This document shows, one piece after another, positions 16,295 through 24,105 of a stretch of 64,000 nucleotides of DNA (position 1 is its first letter; every line of letters starts with the position of its first letter). Origin of the DNA: Octadecabacter algicola (GTDB lineage: Bacteria > Pseudomonadota > Alphaproteobacteria > Rhodobacterales > Rhodobacteraceae). Under the pieces are notes generated by a model. The model worked only from the letters and a program-made list of their open reading frames with translations, was not told where the DNA came from and did no database searches. Location of the stretch: assembly GCF_021532625.1 (NCBI RefSeq), contig NZ_JAKGAR010000001.1:1178001-1242000 (forward strand), given 5' to 3'. Made by a program: the position numbers and the translations under genes.

Positions 16295-17979
16295 CGGTCA
16301 AGTCCAGTCAAAGCTGCGGCAAATTCTTCAGGATCAAACGGGGCGAGGTCGTCAATCTGTTCACCCACGCCGATCGCATGGATCGGCAGGCCGAACTTAT
16401 CAGCCAAAGCGACCAAGACGCCGCCCTTCGCGGTCCCGTCCAGTTTTGTCATCACCAAGCCACTGACGTCGGCCAGCTCTTGGAACGTTTTTACTTGGCT
16501 CAAGGCATTTTGACCCGTGGTCGCATCAAGCACGAGCAAAGTATTGTGGGGTGCGTCGGGGTCTTTTTTGCGGATGACGCGTACGATTTTTGACAGTTCT
16601 TCCATCAGGTCGGCACGGTTTTGCAATCGTCCAGCTGTATCGATCATCAACAGATCGGCCCCGTCTTGAGCTGCCTGTTCCATGGCATCATAGGCCAGTG
16701 ACGCGGGGTCGCTGCCTTCGGGCGCCGTAAGAACCGGAACGCCAGCGCGTTCACCCCACACCTGCAATTGTTCCACTGCGGCCGCGCGGAATGTGTCGCC
16801 CGCTGCAATGACAACCTTTTTGCCAGCAGCCTGAAACTGGCTGGCGAGCTTACCGATGGTCGTCGTCTTCCCTGACCCGTTCACGCCCACAACCAAAACC
16901 ACCTGCGGCTTGGTCGGGTAGAGCGGCATAGGGCGCGCTACTGGTTCCATGATACGGGCAACTTCGGACGCCAATAGCTCTTTGATTTCTTGTGTAGAAA
17001 GCCTCTTTCCGAAACGACCTTCGGCCATATTCGCGGTGACACGAAGCGCGGTATCGACACCCATGTCGGCGGTGATCAGAAGCTCTTCGAGCTGTTCCAA
17101 CATGTCGTCATCGAGTTCGCGACGCACGACGGTCTTCTTTTCACCTCTCCCCAGAAGGCGCCCAATAAGACCGGGTTTAGCTGCTGCCTCTTGGGCCTTT
17201 CGGTCTTCTTCAAGTTTGGCATTTTCAGCCTCGCGAATTTCTGCTGCTTTGCGCGCCACTTCTGCTTGCCGCGCAGCTTCGGCGACGCGGGCTTCTTCAG
17301 CCTCTCGGGCTTCGTCTGCCAAACGTGCCTCTTGCGCCAGCTTGGCTTCTGCGGCCTGTTGCGCCTCTTCGGCGCGGCGCGCTTCTTCAGCAGCTTGCGC
17401 TTCCTGCGCTTGTTTCGCTTCGAGGGCTACTCGTTCAGCTTCGGCGACGCGCTCGGCAGCCTGACGTTCTGCTTCAGCAGCCGCAGCTTGGGCTTCGGCC
17501 TTTGCTGCGGCTTCGCTTTCGGCCGCTAACTGTTCTGCACGGCGGGCTTGTTCTTCTCGAGCTTTTTGGGCTTCTGCTTCGGCCTCGGCGGCTGCGGCAG
17601 CACTTTCGGCGGCTAGTCGGTCTTGCTCGACCTGTGCTTCTCGGGCTGCGTCAGCTTCGCGTTTTAGCTCTTCTTGCTTTGCTGCTTCTACGCGGCGGGC
17701 TTCGTCGGCATCGGCCTGTGCTTGCAATGCGGCTTGCGCCTCAGCTGCGGCTTGTGCTTCTGCCGCTGCCGCCTCTGCTGCGGCAACCGCTTTTGCTTCT
17801 GCTTCGGCCGCCGCAATTGCTTCGGCTTCGGCACGTTCTACCGCATCATTATCAACGGTCTCTAGATCGGTTTCGACGTTCTCCTCGACGCCTCCATCGC
17901 TGACAATGGCATCCAATCCATCCTCAATTTTGGATGAGGATTTGAACAATCGATCTTTGAGCTTTTTAAAAAACGCCAT
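16291..17979 (-). CDS. ftsY: Signal recognition particle receptor FtsY
   Basis: FtsY is the membrane-associated GTPase that receives SRP-bound ribosomes. The C-terminal NG domain (about residues 265-562) is canonical: GVNGSGKTTTIGKLA (P-loop), GDTFRAAAVEQL, DTAGR, TKLDGTAKGG and a closing GVGEQIDDLAPFDPEEF. The N-terminal A domain is unusual: after MAFFKKLKDRLFKSSSKIEDG it runs for about 220 residues almost purely as Ala, Glu, Gln and Arg repeats, presumably a long charged helix. Total length (562) is above many alphaproteobacterial FtsY proteins that I recall. It heads a leftward operon with two secreted proteins. Identification is secure; the function of the long helix is not known. Confidence 0.96.
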   Translation of the reverse strand: MAFFKKLKDRLFKSSSKIEDGLDAIVSDGGVEENVETDLETVDNDAVERAEAEAIAAAEAEAKAVAAAEAAAAEAQAAAEAQAALQAQADADEARRVEAAKQEELKREADAAREAQVEQDRLAAESAAAAAEAEAEAQKAREEQARRAEQLAAESEAAAKAEAQAAAAEAERQAAERVAEAERVALEAKQAQEAQAAEEARRAEEAQQAAEAKLAQEARLADEAREAEEARVAEAARQAEVARKAAEIREAENAKLEEDRKAQEAAAKPGLIGRLLGRGEKKTVVRRELDDDMLEQLEELLITADMGVDTALRVTANMAEGRFGKRLSTQEIKELLASEVARIMEPVARPMPLYPTKPQVVLVVGVNGSGKTTTIGKLASQFQAAGKKVVIAAGDTFRAAAVEQLQVWGERAGVPVLTAPEGSDPASLAYDAMEQAAQDGADLLMIDTAGRLQNRADLMEELSKIVRVIRKKDPDAPHNTLLVLDATTGQNALSQVKTFQELADVSGLVMTKLDGTAKGGVLVALADKFGLPIHAIGVGEQIDDLAPFDPEEFAAALTGLDR

Positions 17980-18108
17980 TCAGGGCTCCGCTAAAGGTTT
18001 TGTAATACCTAATGGCCTAATAAGGCAGGTGAAACCCACGGTGCACAATTATTCCACTTCTTGCACGTTTGTCGGGGCCTTCCACCGTACAAAAACCACA
18101 ATCAATAG

Positions 18109-18136
18109 GTTAACCTGAAGCCCAATAAAGGTTAAC
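18109..18136. promoter_or_regulatory. Tandem GGTTAAC repeats in the ftsY/alkB divergent promoter region
   Basis: GGTTAAC occurs at 18109-18115 and again at 18130-18136, each preceded by CAATA. The spacing is 21 bases, two helical turns, which suits a dimeric or cooperative regulator. The word includes TTAAC, part of the CtrA recognition sequence, but the spacing does not match the classical TTAA-N7-TTAA site. It is only 32 bases before the alkB start. A chance repeat cannot be excluded. Confidence 0.3.
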
Positions 18137-18168
18137 GCCTTGACCACCCAACCTGCAGGATCAGAATT

Positions 18169-19203
18169 TTGCGAAATCCAATGCCAATATTCACTGCCGT
18201 TACTCTCACCGCGCCAGCCTTGGTCGCTGCGGGTGCGATATGGGGCGGTGTTTGGGCCTTGGCTGGGCTGATTTGGATGACCCTTCTGACCGCGTTTTTG
18301 GATCGGTTAATTACGGCGACACTGCCAACCGTCGAGGGGGATGAATTTCCAGCGGCGGACCGCCTCTCGATTGCGCTTGCGATAGTGCACTTTGCACTTT
18401 GGGTCTTGGTCATTGCTGCATTGTCCGGTTGGACGGCTCTTGTCCTTTGGGAAAAGCTTGCTGTTTTCCAAGGTGCGGCGCTCTTTATGGGGCAAGTGAG
18501 CAATTCGAATGCACATGAATTGATCCATCGACCGGGCCGTTGGCTGCGCCGTGCAGGCCGTTGGATCTACATCTCAATCCTTTTTGGCCATCATTTGTCC
18601 GCCCATACGCTGGTCCATCATGTTCACGTAGGAACCCCTTCAGACCCAAACACAGCGCGTTTGGGCGAAGGATTTTACCGGTTCTTACCCCGCGCCTGGA
18701 TCGGAAGTTTCAAAGAAGGACTGCGCGCCGAAAACAAACGGTTCCCGCGATTGGGTCGGCCTTGGTACCGCCACCCCTATGTTGCCTATGTTGGAGGTGC
18801 AGTTGGTTTCGTGGTTTTGGCGGCCCTCATAGGTGGACTGAAAGGCGTGCTCGCGGCAATCCTTCTGGCATCCTTTTCACAGACACAGTTGATGCTTTCA
18901 GATTACGTGCAGCACTACGGACTGTCGCGACGCATTATGTCAAACGGTAAGCCTGAGCCCGTAAATGCGCGTCATTCTTGGAACGCGCCTCAGCCAATGT
19001 CATCGGCTTTGATGCTGAATGCACCACGCCATTCCGATCACCACGCGAATCCAGTTCGCCCTTATCCGACCCTAAGGCTGGATGAAAACATGCCGATGCT
19101 ACCGAGATCTTTGCCAGTGATGGCCACGCTTGCGCTTTTCCCACGCTATTGGCGTCGGGTCATGGACCCGCGCACCAAAGAATGGCAGGCCCCCGCCGGC
19201 TAA
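18169..19203 (+). CDS. AlkB-type membrane fatty acid desaturase/alkane 1-monooxygenase
   Basis: The product (344 residues from TTG 18169, 340 from ATG 18181) is a di-iron membrane hydroxylase. Three histidine boxes are visible: NAHELIHR near residue 121, HHVHVGTPSDPNTAR near 153 and RHSDHHANP near 288, plus SDYVQHYGL, which corresponds to the NYxEHYGL signature of AlkB hydroxylases. Six or so membrane helices surround these. Members oxidise terminal methyl groups of n-alkanes or related substrates using rubredoxin electrons; no rubredoxin gene is nearby, so the substrate stays open. AGGA lies eight bases before the TTG, which favours the upstream start. The gene is divergent from ftsY and monocistronic. 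Confidence 0.87.
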   Translation: MRNPMPIFTAVTLTAPALVAAGAIWGGVWALAGLIWMTLLTAFLDRLITATLPTVEGDEFPAADRLSIALAIVHFALWVLVIAALSGWTALVLWEKLAVFQGAALFMGQVSNSNAHELIHRPGRWLRRAGRWIYISILFGHHLSAHTLVHHVHVGTPSDPNTARLGEGFYRFLPRAWIGSFKEGLRAENKRFPRLGRPWYRHPYVAYVGGAVGFVVLAALIGGLKGVLAAILLASFSQTQLMLSDYVQHYGLSRRIMSNGKPEPVNARHSWNAPQPMSSALMLNAPRHSDHHANPVRPYPTLRLDENMPMLPRSLPVMATLALFPRYWRRVMDPRTKEWQAPAG

Positions 19204-19258
19204 GCAGCATGCGATAGTTTAACTAGTAAGCGCTGAAATGCTCTGGCACAGTTGGCGC

Positions 19259-19651
19259 ATGAAATACTTATTGCTCTTATCGCTACTCGCAGCCCCTGCT
19301 CTTGCAGAAACTCCAATGTCAGGCGACGAATTCGAAGCCATGGTCGAAGGAAAAACTTTGACGTTCTCGGCAGAAACGGCGCCTTTTGGAACAGAGTACT
19401 ACGCCCCGAACCGGCGCGTTATTTGGTCATTCGTCGGCGGTGAATGCGTCGCAGGTGAATGGTACGAAGAAGCCCATGACACAGGGCCAAGCATTTGCTT
19501 TGTATATGAAAACGACGAAATCCCGAAGTGCTGGTTGGTCTACGATGTGGACGGAAAAATTCGGGCGGATTATGTGAACACGCCCGGAACGACCGTGCTT
19601 TATCAGGCTATAGAATCGGAACCTTTGGTCTGTGGCGGCGTCGGCGCGTAA
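19259..19651 (+). CDS. Small secreted protein of unknown function
   Basis: This 130-residue protein has a signal peptide (MKYLLLLSLLAAPALAE). The mature part reads MSGDEFEAMVEGKTLTF, then YYAPNRRVIWSF and GECVAGEWYE, then ICFVYE and CWLVYD, with four cysteines that could form two disulfides. I recall similar small periplasmic proteins as common conserved hypotheticals in roseobacters, but cannot name a family with certainty. The frame reaches back to 19238, but the signal peptide sets the start at 19259. The gene ends eight bases from the convergent xseA stop. Confidence 0.68.
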   Translation: MKYLLLLSLLAAPALAETPMSGDEFEAMVEGKTLTFSAETAPFGTEYYAPNRRVIWSFVGGECVAGEWYEEAHDTGPSICFVYENDEIPKCWLVYDVDGKIRADYVNTPGTTVLYQAIESEPLVCGGVGA

Positions 19652-19658
19652 TACTGCA

Positions 19659-21224
19659 TTAAAAGAGCGACCCTTGATCAGATGGATCAGGTTTCTTCTT
19701 TGCAGGTTTGGCTTTAGGGGGCATTGCCTGACCTTGGCTTCCACCCGTAACCATCGTCCCATCGGCGAATTCAATCTCAAGTGATTTGGCCTTTGCCGCA
19801 GTTTTGGTTGTCGTGACGACCTCGCCATCTCCTCGCACAACCGCGTAACCCCGTTTGAGCGTCTCACGATAACCCAGCGTCTCATGCATCCGGTCCAATG
19901 CGCGCAATCGGCTGCGGTTGCGTTCGGTTTGTGTCGATGCGGCAGTTGTAAGACGCTGCACGACCGCCGAAAGATCTTTGGTTGAACGGCTTGAAACCGA
20001 CAAAAGCACGTCAGGTCGCAATCGGCGCGTCTGTTGATCCAAATCCCTTTTGGCCTGAGAACTCGTGCGCCCCAACGCTGGGGCCATTCGAGCGTCCCAG
20101 CCCGCAAGACGTTCGCGATGGCGCTGCATTTGTGTGTTCAGCACCGAAGGCCGCAAAAGGCCAGACGCCTCACCCAAACGCAAACGCCCGTCTTTGATGC
20201 GTCCAATCAGAACCGAATCCAATTTTTCAGACCAGTAGTCGAACCGTTGGCGCGCATCCTCGACCAATTGTTGTGGCTTGGGCATAACACGCGCCAGATC
20301 GGCCACACGTTGTTTGCGCCGCGTGACCCCCTCGCCCACAGAACGAGACGCCCGTGCGCCCAGTTGATCCACTCCTGCCATGAGTTCAAGGCGCACTGGC
20401 ACAGCCATTTCCGCTGCGGCACTCGGTGTTGGCGCACGCCTATCGGACACGTAATCAATCAAGGTCGTATCAGTTTCGTGTCCAACGGCGGAAATCAACG
20501 GTATCTCGCTGGCAGCAGCCGCGCGGGCTACGATCTCTTCGTTGAAGCCCCACAGGTCTTCGATGGACCCACCACCACGCGCCACAATGATCAAATCGGG
20601 CCGCGGCAAAGCCCCGCCCTTGGACATTGTGTTAAACCCAGCAATCGCGCGGGCCACTTGCGGGGCACATTCTTTGCCCTGAACGGCGACGGGCCAAACC
20701 AGCACCTTGCGCGGGAACCGATCCCGCAAGCGATGCAGGATATCGCGAATTACAGCCCCCTGCGGCGACGTAATGACGCCAATAATTTCGGGTAGGTATG
20801 GAATCTCCGTTTTGCGGTCCGAAGCGAAAAGCCCTTCGGCTTCCAGTGCTTTTTTGCGCTTGTCGAGCATCGCCATCAACGCGCCGACCCCAGCCACCTG
20901 CACTTGCAGCACATTCAAAGAATACTGGGATTTGAACCCAGAGGCGGTCATACGACCCGACACAACGACTTCCATCCCCTCTTCCGGACGCACATCAAGG
21001 CCAGACATTTGACCTTTCCACGTCATGCAGGACAGCACATTACGATCATCTTTGAGGTCAAAGTACATGTGGCCAGACCGTGCTAGAACCACACGCCCCA
21101 CTTCACCTTTGACACGGACATGGCCAAATTCGCCCTCGATCGTGCGCTTCACCGCACCTGACAGTTCGCTGACTGTAAACTCTGGCGTGTTGCCTGCGTT
21201 TTCGGGTTCGTCGATCAAGTCCAA
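19659..21224 (-). CDS. xseA: Exodeoxyribonuclease VII large subunit
   Basis: XseA is the catalytic and DNA-binding chain of exonuclease VII, which degrades single-stranded DNA. The N-terminal OB fold (EFTVSELSGAVKRTIE...GHVRVKGEV) leads to the catalytic domain with GVITSPQGAVIRDILHRLRDRFP, RGGGSIEDLWGFNEE and SAVGHETDTTLIDYVSDRRAPTPSAAAE, followed by a long coiled coil and a basic tail (PKAKPAKKKPD). The best start is TTG 21224 (MDLIDEPEN), with AGAGG about seven bases upstream. No ATG fits without reading 150 bases of non-homologous sequence towards and into purD. This gives 521 residues. It is divergent from purD with 65 bases between them. Confidence 0.93.
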   Translation of the reverse strand: MDLIDEPENAGNTPEFTVSELSGAVKRTIEGEFGHVRVKGEVGRVVLARSGHMYFDLKDDRNVLSCMTWKGQMSGLDVRPEEGMEVVVSGRMTASGFKSQYSLNVLQVQVAGVGALMAMLDKRKKALEAEGLFASDRKTEIPYLPEIIGVITSPQGAVIRDILHRLRDRFPRKVLVWPVAVQGKECAPQVARAIAGFNTMSKGGALPRPDLIIVARGGGSIEDLWGFNEEIVARAAAASEIPLISAVGHETDTTLIDYVSDRRAPTPSAAAEMAVPVRLELMAGVDQLGARASRSVGEGVTRRKQRVADLARVMPKPQQLVEDARQRFDYWSEKLDSVLIGRIKDGRLRLGEASGLLRPSVLNTQMQRHRERLAGWDARMAPALGRTSSQAKRDLDQQTRRLRPDVLLSVSSRSTKDLSAVVQRLTTAASTQTERNRSRLRALDRMHETLGYRETLKRGYAVVRGDGEVVTTTKTAAKAKSLEIEFADGTMVTGGSQGQAMPPKAKPAKKKPDPSDQGSLF

Positions 21225-21289
21225 GGGCGGCCTCTTGTGCTGGGAGTTCTGGCACCATAGAACGCGCCAAACCAGAAGGGAATTGCCAG

Positions 21290-22552
21290 ATGAACATCCT
21301 GATCTTGGGCGGCGGCGGACGCGAGCACAGCCTTGCATGGGCTGTAAAACAGAACCCCAAATGTGATCGCTTGATTGTAGCACCAGGAAACGCTGGAATA
21401 GCCCAGATTGCAGATTGTGCTGCGATTAACATTGAAGACGGGGACGCTGTGGCGTCCTTTTGCGTCGAGAACAAAATCGATTTCGTCATCATCGGGCCAG
21501 AAGCCCCCCTCGCCGCGGGCGTTGCCGATACGCTGCGTGCTGACGGAGTGTTGGTGTTTGGCTGTTCCAAAGCGGCCGCGCAGCTGGAATCATCTAAATC
21601 CTTTACCAAAGCGATTTGCGATGCCTGCGATGCGCCAACCGCTGGCTATGCGCATTTTACGGATGCTGAGGCAGCTAAAGCCTATGTCACGCAGCAAGGC
21701 GCGCCAATTGTCATCAAAGCCGATGGTCTTGCAGCGGGCAAAGGGGTCGTCGTGGCTATGGAACTGGACACGGCACTTGCTGCGGTGGATGATATGCTGG
21801 GCGGTCAATTTGGCGATGCCGGTGCTGAGGTCGTGATCGAAGAATTCATGACTGGCGAAGAAGCATCGTTCTTTATCCTATGTGACGGCAAAACCGTTCT
21901 GCCTGTTGGCACAGCCCAAGACCACAAACGCGCTTTTGATGGTGACGAAGGCCCGAACACCGGCGGCATGGGCGCCTATTCCCCTGCCCCTGTCCTGACA
22001 GACGCTATCGCAGAAAAGGCCTTGGCCGAAATCGTGCGCCCAACCGTAGCTGAAATGGCTGCGCGTGGCACACCGTTCGAAGGCATCCTTTACGCGGGCC
22101 TGATGATCGAAAACGGTCAGCCGCGCCTTGTGGAATACAACGTGCGATTTGGTGATCCGGAATGTCAGGTCTTGATGATGCGGTTGGGGGCTCAGGCGCT
22201 TGATCTGCTTTTGGCCTGCGCCGAGAACCGTCTGGATGAAGTCACGCCAAACTGGGCGGACGATCACGCGATGACCATTGTCATGGCTGCGGACGGTTAT
22301 CCCGGGGCTTATGAAAAAGGCAGCGTAATTAACGGCTTGGACGATCTGCCCGAGACGTCGTTGGAAATGACATTCCACGCAGGAACCGCAGAAAAAGACG
22401 GCCAAGTCATTGCAACTGGAGGGCGGGTTTTGAACATCACGGCGCGGGGCGCGACACTCAAGGACGCACATGCCAAAGCCTATGCCATGACACGCCAGAT
22501 CAATTGGCCCGAAGGATTCTACCGCTCTGATATCGGGCACCGCGCCCTCTAA
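21290..22552 (+). CDS. purD: Phosphoribosylamine-glycine ligase (GAR synthetase)
   Basis: PurD joins phosphoribosylamine and glycine using ATP in purine synthesis. The 420-residue protein shows the N-terminal MNILILGGGGREHSLAW, the ATP-grasp segments VIKADGLAAGKGVVVA and EEFMTGEEASFFILCDG, then AQDHKRAFDGDEGPNTGGMGAYSPAP and EYNVRFGDPECQ. Length and motif order are as expected. It stands alone, followed by a strong two-way terminator shared with carD. Confidence 0.97.
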   Translation: MNILILGGGGREHSLAWAVKQNPKCDRLIVAPGNAGIAQIADCAAINIEDGDAVASFCVENKIDFVIIGPEAPLAAGVADTLRADGVLVFGCSKAAAQLESSKSFTKAICDACDAPTAGYAHFTDAEAAKAYVTQQGAPIVIKADGLAAGKGVVVAMELDTALAAVDDMLGGQFGDAGAEVVIEEFMTGEEASFFILCDGKTVLPVGTAQDHKRAFDGDEGPNTGGMGAYSPAPVLTDAIAEKALAEIVRPTVAEMAARGTPFEGILYAGLMIENGQPRLVEYNVRFGDPECQVLMMRLGAQALDLLLACAENRLDEVTPNWADDHAMTIVMAADGYPGAYEKGSVINGLDDLPETSLEMTFHAGTAEKDGQVIATGGRVLNITARGATLKDAHAKAYAMTRQINWPEGFYRSDIGHRAL

Positions 22553-22572
22553 GGCCGCACCCATGAAAATAC

Positions 22573-22610
22573 AAAAACCCGCGCTTTCGTTGATGAAAGC
22601 GCGGGTTTTT
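22573..22610. terminator. Bidirectional intrinsic terminator between purD and carD
   Basis: A perfect 16-base inverted repeat, AAAAACCCGCGCTTTC at 22573-22588 and its complement at 22595-22610, encloses the six-base loop GTTGAT. Because the stem ends in A5/T5, the transcript from either strand ends in a U-run. It sits 20 bases after the purD stop and 17 before the carD stop, so it serves both convergent genes. Confidence 0.93.
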
Positions 22611-22627
22611 CATTGCCTGAAAGACAC

Positions 22628-23140
22628 TTAAGCGGCGGATGCGCGACTTTGTAGCGTTTCCATGATCTCAGCGTTGGCATCTGTTTCATTGCCATTGCCG
22701 ACTGCCGCAATTTCACGGGTCAGGCGTTCCAATGCAGCCTCATAAAGCTGACGTTCGGAATAGCTTTGCTCACGCTGATCATCGGCGCGGTGCAAATCAC
22801 GCACAACTTCGGCAATCGCGATCAGATCGCCAGAGTTGATCTTTTGCTCATATTCCTGTGCGCGACGGGACCACATGGCTTTCTTGACCTTGGCCTTGCC
22901 TTTGAGGGTTCTCATCGCGTCCGCAACAACGTCAGCAGACGCAAGGCTACGCATACCGACTTCTTCGGCTTTGTTGGTTGGAACGCGCAGGGTCATCTTA
23001 TCCTTTTCGAACGCAATCACGAACATTTCCAGTTCGAACCCAGCAATTTCCTGTGTTTCAATCGAAACGATTTTTCCGACACCATGGGCCGGATAAACTA
23101 CAAAATCGTTCGGGCTATAATCGTACTTCTTCTTCGCCAT
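22628..23140 (-). CDS. carD: CarD family transcriptional regulator
   Basis: This 170-residue protein has the N-terminal CarD/TRCF RNA polymerase-interacting domain (MAKKKYDYSPNDFVVYPAHGVGKIVSIE, then FVIAFEKDKMTLRVPTNKAEEVGMRSL) and a helical C-terminal DNA-binding part (MWSRRAQEYEQKINSGDLIAIAEVVRDLHR). CarD binds the beta subunit and stabilises open complexes. In Rhodobacter sphaeroides it is known to support the many promoters lacking T at the last base of the -10 element. I start it at ATG 23140, with AAGGAAA upstream. It follows fdxA with a 173-base gap that probably has its own promoter, and ends at the bidirectional terminator. Confidence 0.94.
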   Translation of the reverse strand: MAKKKYDYSPNDFVVYPAHGVGKIVSIETQEIAGFELEMFVIAFEKDKMTLRVPTNKAEEVGMRSLASADVVADAMRTLKGKAKVKKAMWSRRAQEYEQKINSGDLIAIAEVVRDLHRADDQREQSYSERQLYEAALERLTREIAAVGNGNETDANAEIMETLQSRASAA

Positions 23141-23313
23141 GAGATTTCCTTTCCTCAAAGCAGCATCACCAGACACAAAAAGACCGGCGGGGACCATGCG
23201 GTCTCCGTCAGTACATCTTCATATCTGGATCAACAATTACGCGGCATTGAAGCCACCATATCATAAAAAACGCCTGATTCCCACAGGAAACGAAAGCGTT
23301 ACAACGTAGCGTT

Positions 23314-23649
23314 TCAGCCGCCTTCGCCTGGCGCTTCGGAGAACAGCTCCATCTTGCCTTCTTTGCCGTCCATCTCTTCGGCATTCGGCAATTGGTCTTT
23401 CTTCGTAATGATGACCGGCCACATCTCGGAATACTTGCGGTTGAACTCAACCCACTTTTCCATGTCCGGCTCTGTGTCAGGGCGGATCGCGTCAGCGGGG
23501 CATTCTGGCTCACACACACCACAATCGATGCATTCGTCTGGGTGGATCACCAACATGTTTTCACCCTCATAGAAGCAATCTACGGGGCAAACTTCGACAC
23601 AGTCGGTGTATTTACAGGCGATGCAGTTATCGTTGACGATGTATGTCAT
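23314..23649 (-). CDS. fdxA: 7Fe ferredoxin FdxA
   Basis: The 111-residue protein strongly resembles Azotobacter ferredoxin I. Cysteines at 9, 17, 21 and 50 fit the 3Fe-4S cluster, and those at 25, 40, 43 and 46 the 4Fe-4S cluster; Cys12 is the additional one in CIACKYTDC. The C-terminal extension ([22 protein letters not shown]) is also conserved. It is a low-potential electron carrier in the cytoplasm; the redox partner is unknown. It lies 90 bases after the S4-protein gene in the same direction, and before carD. Confidence 0.95.
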   Translation of the reverse strand: MTYIVNDNCIACKYTDCVEVCPVDCFYEGENMLVIHPDECIDCGVCEPECPADAIRPDTEPDMEKWVEFNRKYSEMWPVIITKKDQLPNAEEMDGKEGKMELFSEAPGEGG

Positions 23650-23739
23650 GGGGCGTCCAAATATATGGGTGTAGAACTTGTTTCGCGACGTCTCTAACGC
23701 TCACCTGCCCTGCCTTCAAGGGCCGACATGGCGGCAGCA

Positions 23740-24105
23740 TCACCGCGACCCTTTCAGAATGTCCATGTCGCGGCGGTCCTTCTTAGTCGGACGGCCACCA
23801 ACCCTATGTTCTAAAGGGTTAACTTTCGGTTCTCGCGCTGGAGTTAAATCTTCGTATAGGGCTTGGGCTTCTGGTGCTGGCCCACGTCGAACACCTAGCC
23901 CTACGACCCTAATCACCCGTACTTCGTCTTCTTTCGGGAAGGTCAGAACCACACCGGCGCTAATTGTACGGCTTGGTTTGGAAACGGGTGTGCCATCGAC
24001 ACGACACCGCCCCGATTTGACCAGTGCTGCGGCCAGCCCGCGCGACTTAAAGAATCGCGCGTGCCAGAGCCATTTGTCTAAACGGAGTGTGTCCGCCTCG
24101 CTCAA
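23740..24105 (-). CDS. S4-domain RNA-binding protein (Hsp15-like)
   Basis: The 121-residue protein opens with an S4 RNA-binding domain, LRLDKWLWHARFFKSRGLAAALVKSG, and VDGTPVSKPSRTI, the same arrangement as Hsp15, which recycles stalled 50S subunits carrying nascent chains in E. coli. The C-terminal tail (GGRPTKKDRRDMD) is basic. Its ATG overlaps the stop of the SUV3-like helicase gene (ATGA), suggesting that the two RNA-handling proteins are made together. Exact function in this lineage is inferred from the domain only. Confidence 0.88.
   Translation of the reverse strand: MSEADTLRLDKWLWHARFFKSRGLAAALVKSGRCRVDGTPVSKPSRTISAGVVLTFPKEDEVRVIRVVGLGVRRGPAPEAQALYEDLTPAREPKVNPLEHRVGGRPTKKDRRDMDILKGSR

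Noticed and set aside
16949-17903. Several long rightward frames (171-192 codons) opposite ftsY
   Set aside because: They are antisense to the Ala/Glu-rich repeat of FtsY, with compositional bias (Ser/Ala or Leu/Arg runs) and no family resemblance or ribosome sites.
19427-20107. Leftward 226-codon frame overlapping xseA and the small secreted protein gene
   Set aside because: It lies in another frame of xseA, has no family features and would cross two well-supported genes.
20034-20795. Rightward 253-codon frame opposite xseA
   Set aside because: Its length results from the codon bias of xseA on the other strand; no domain is visible.
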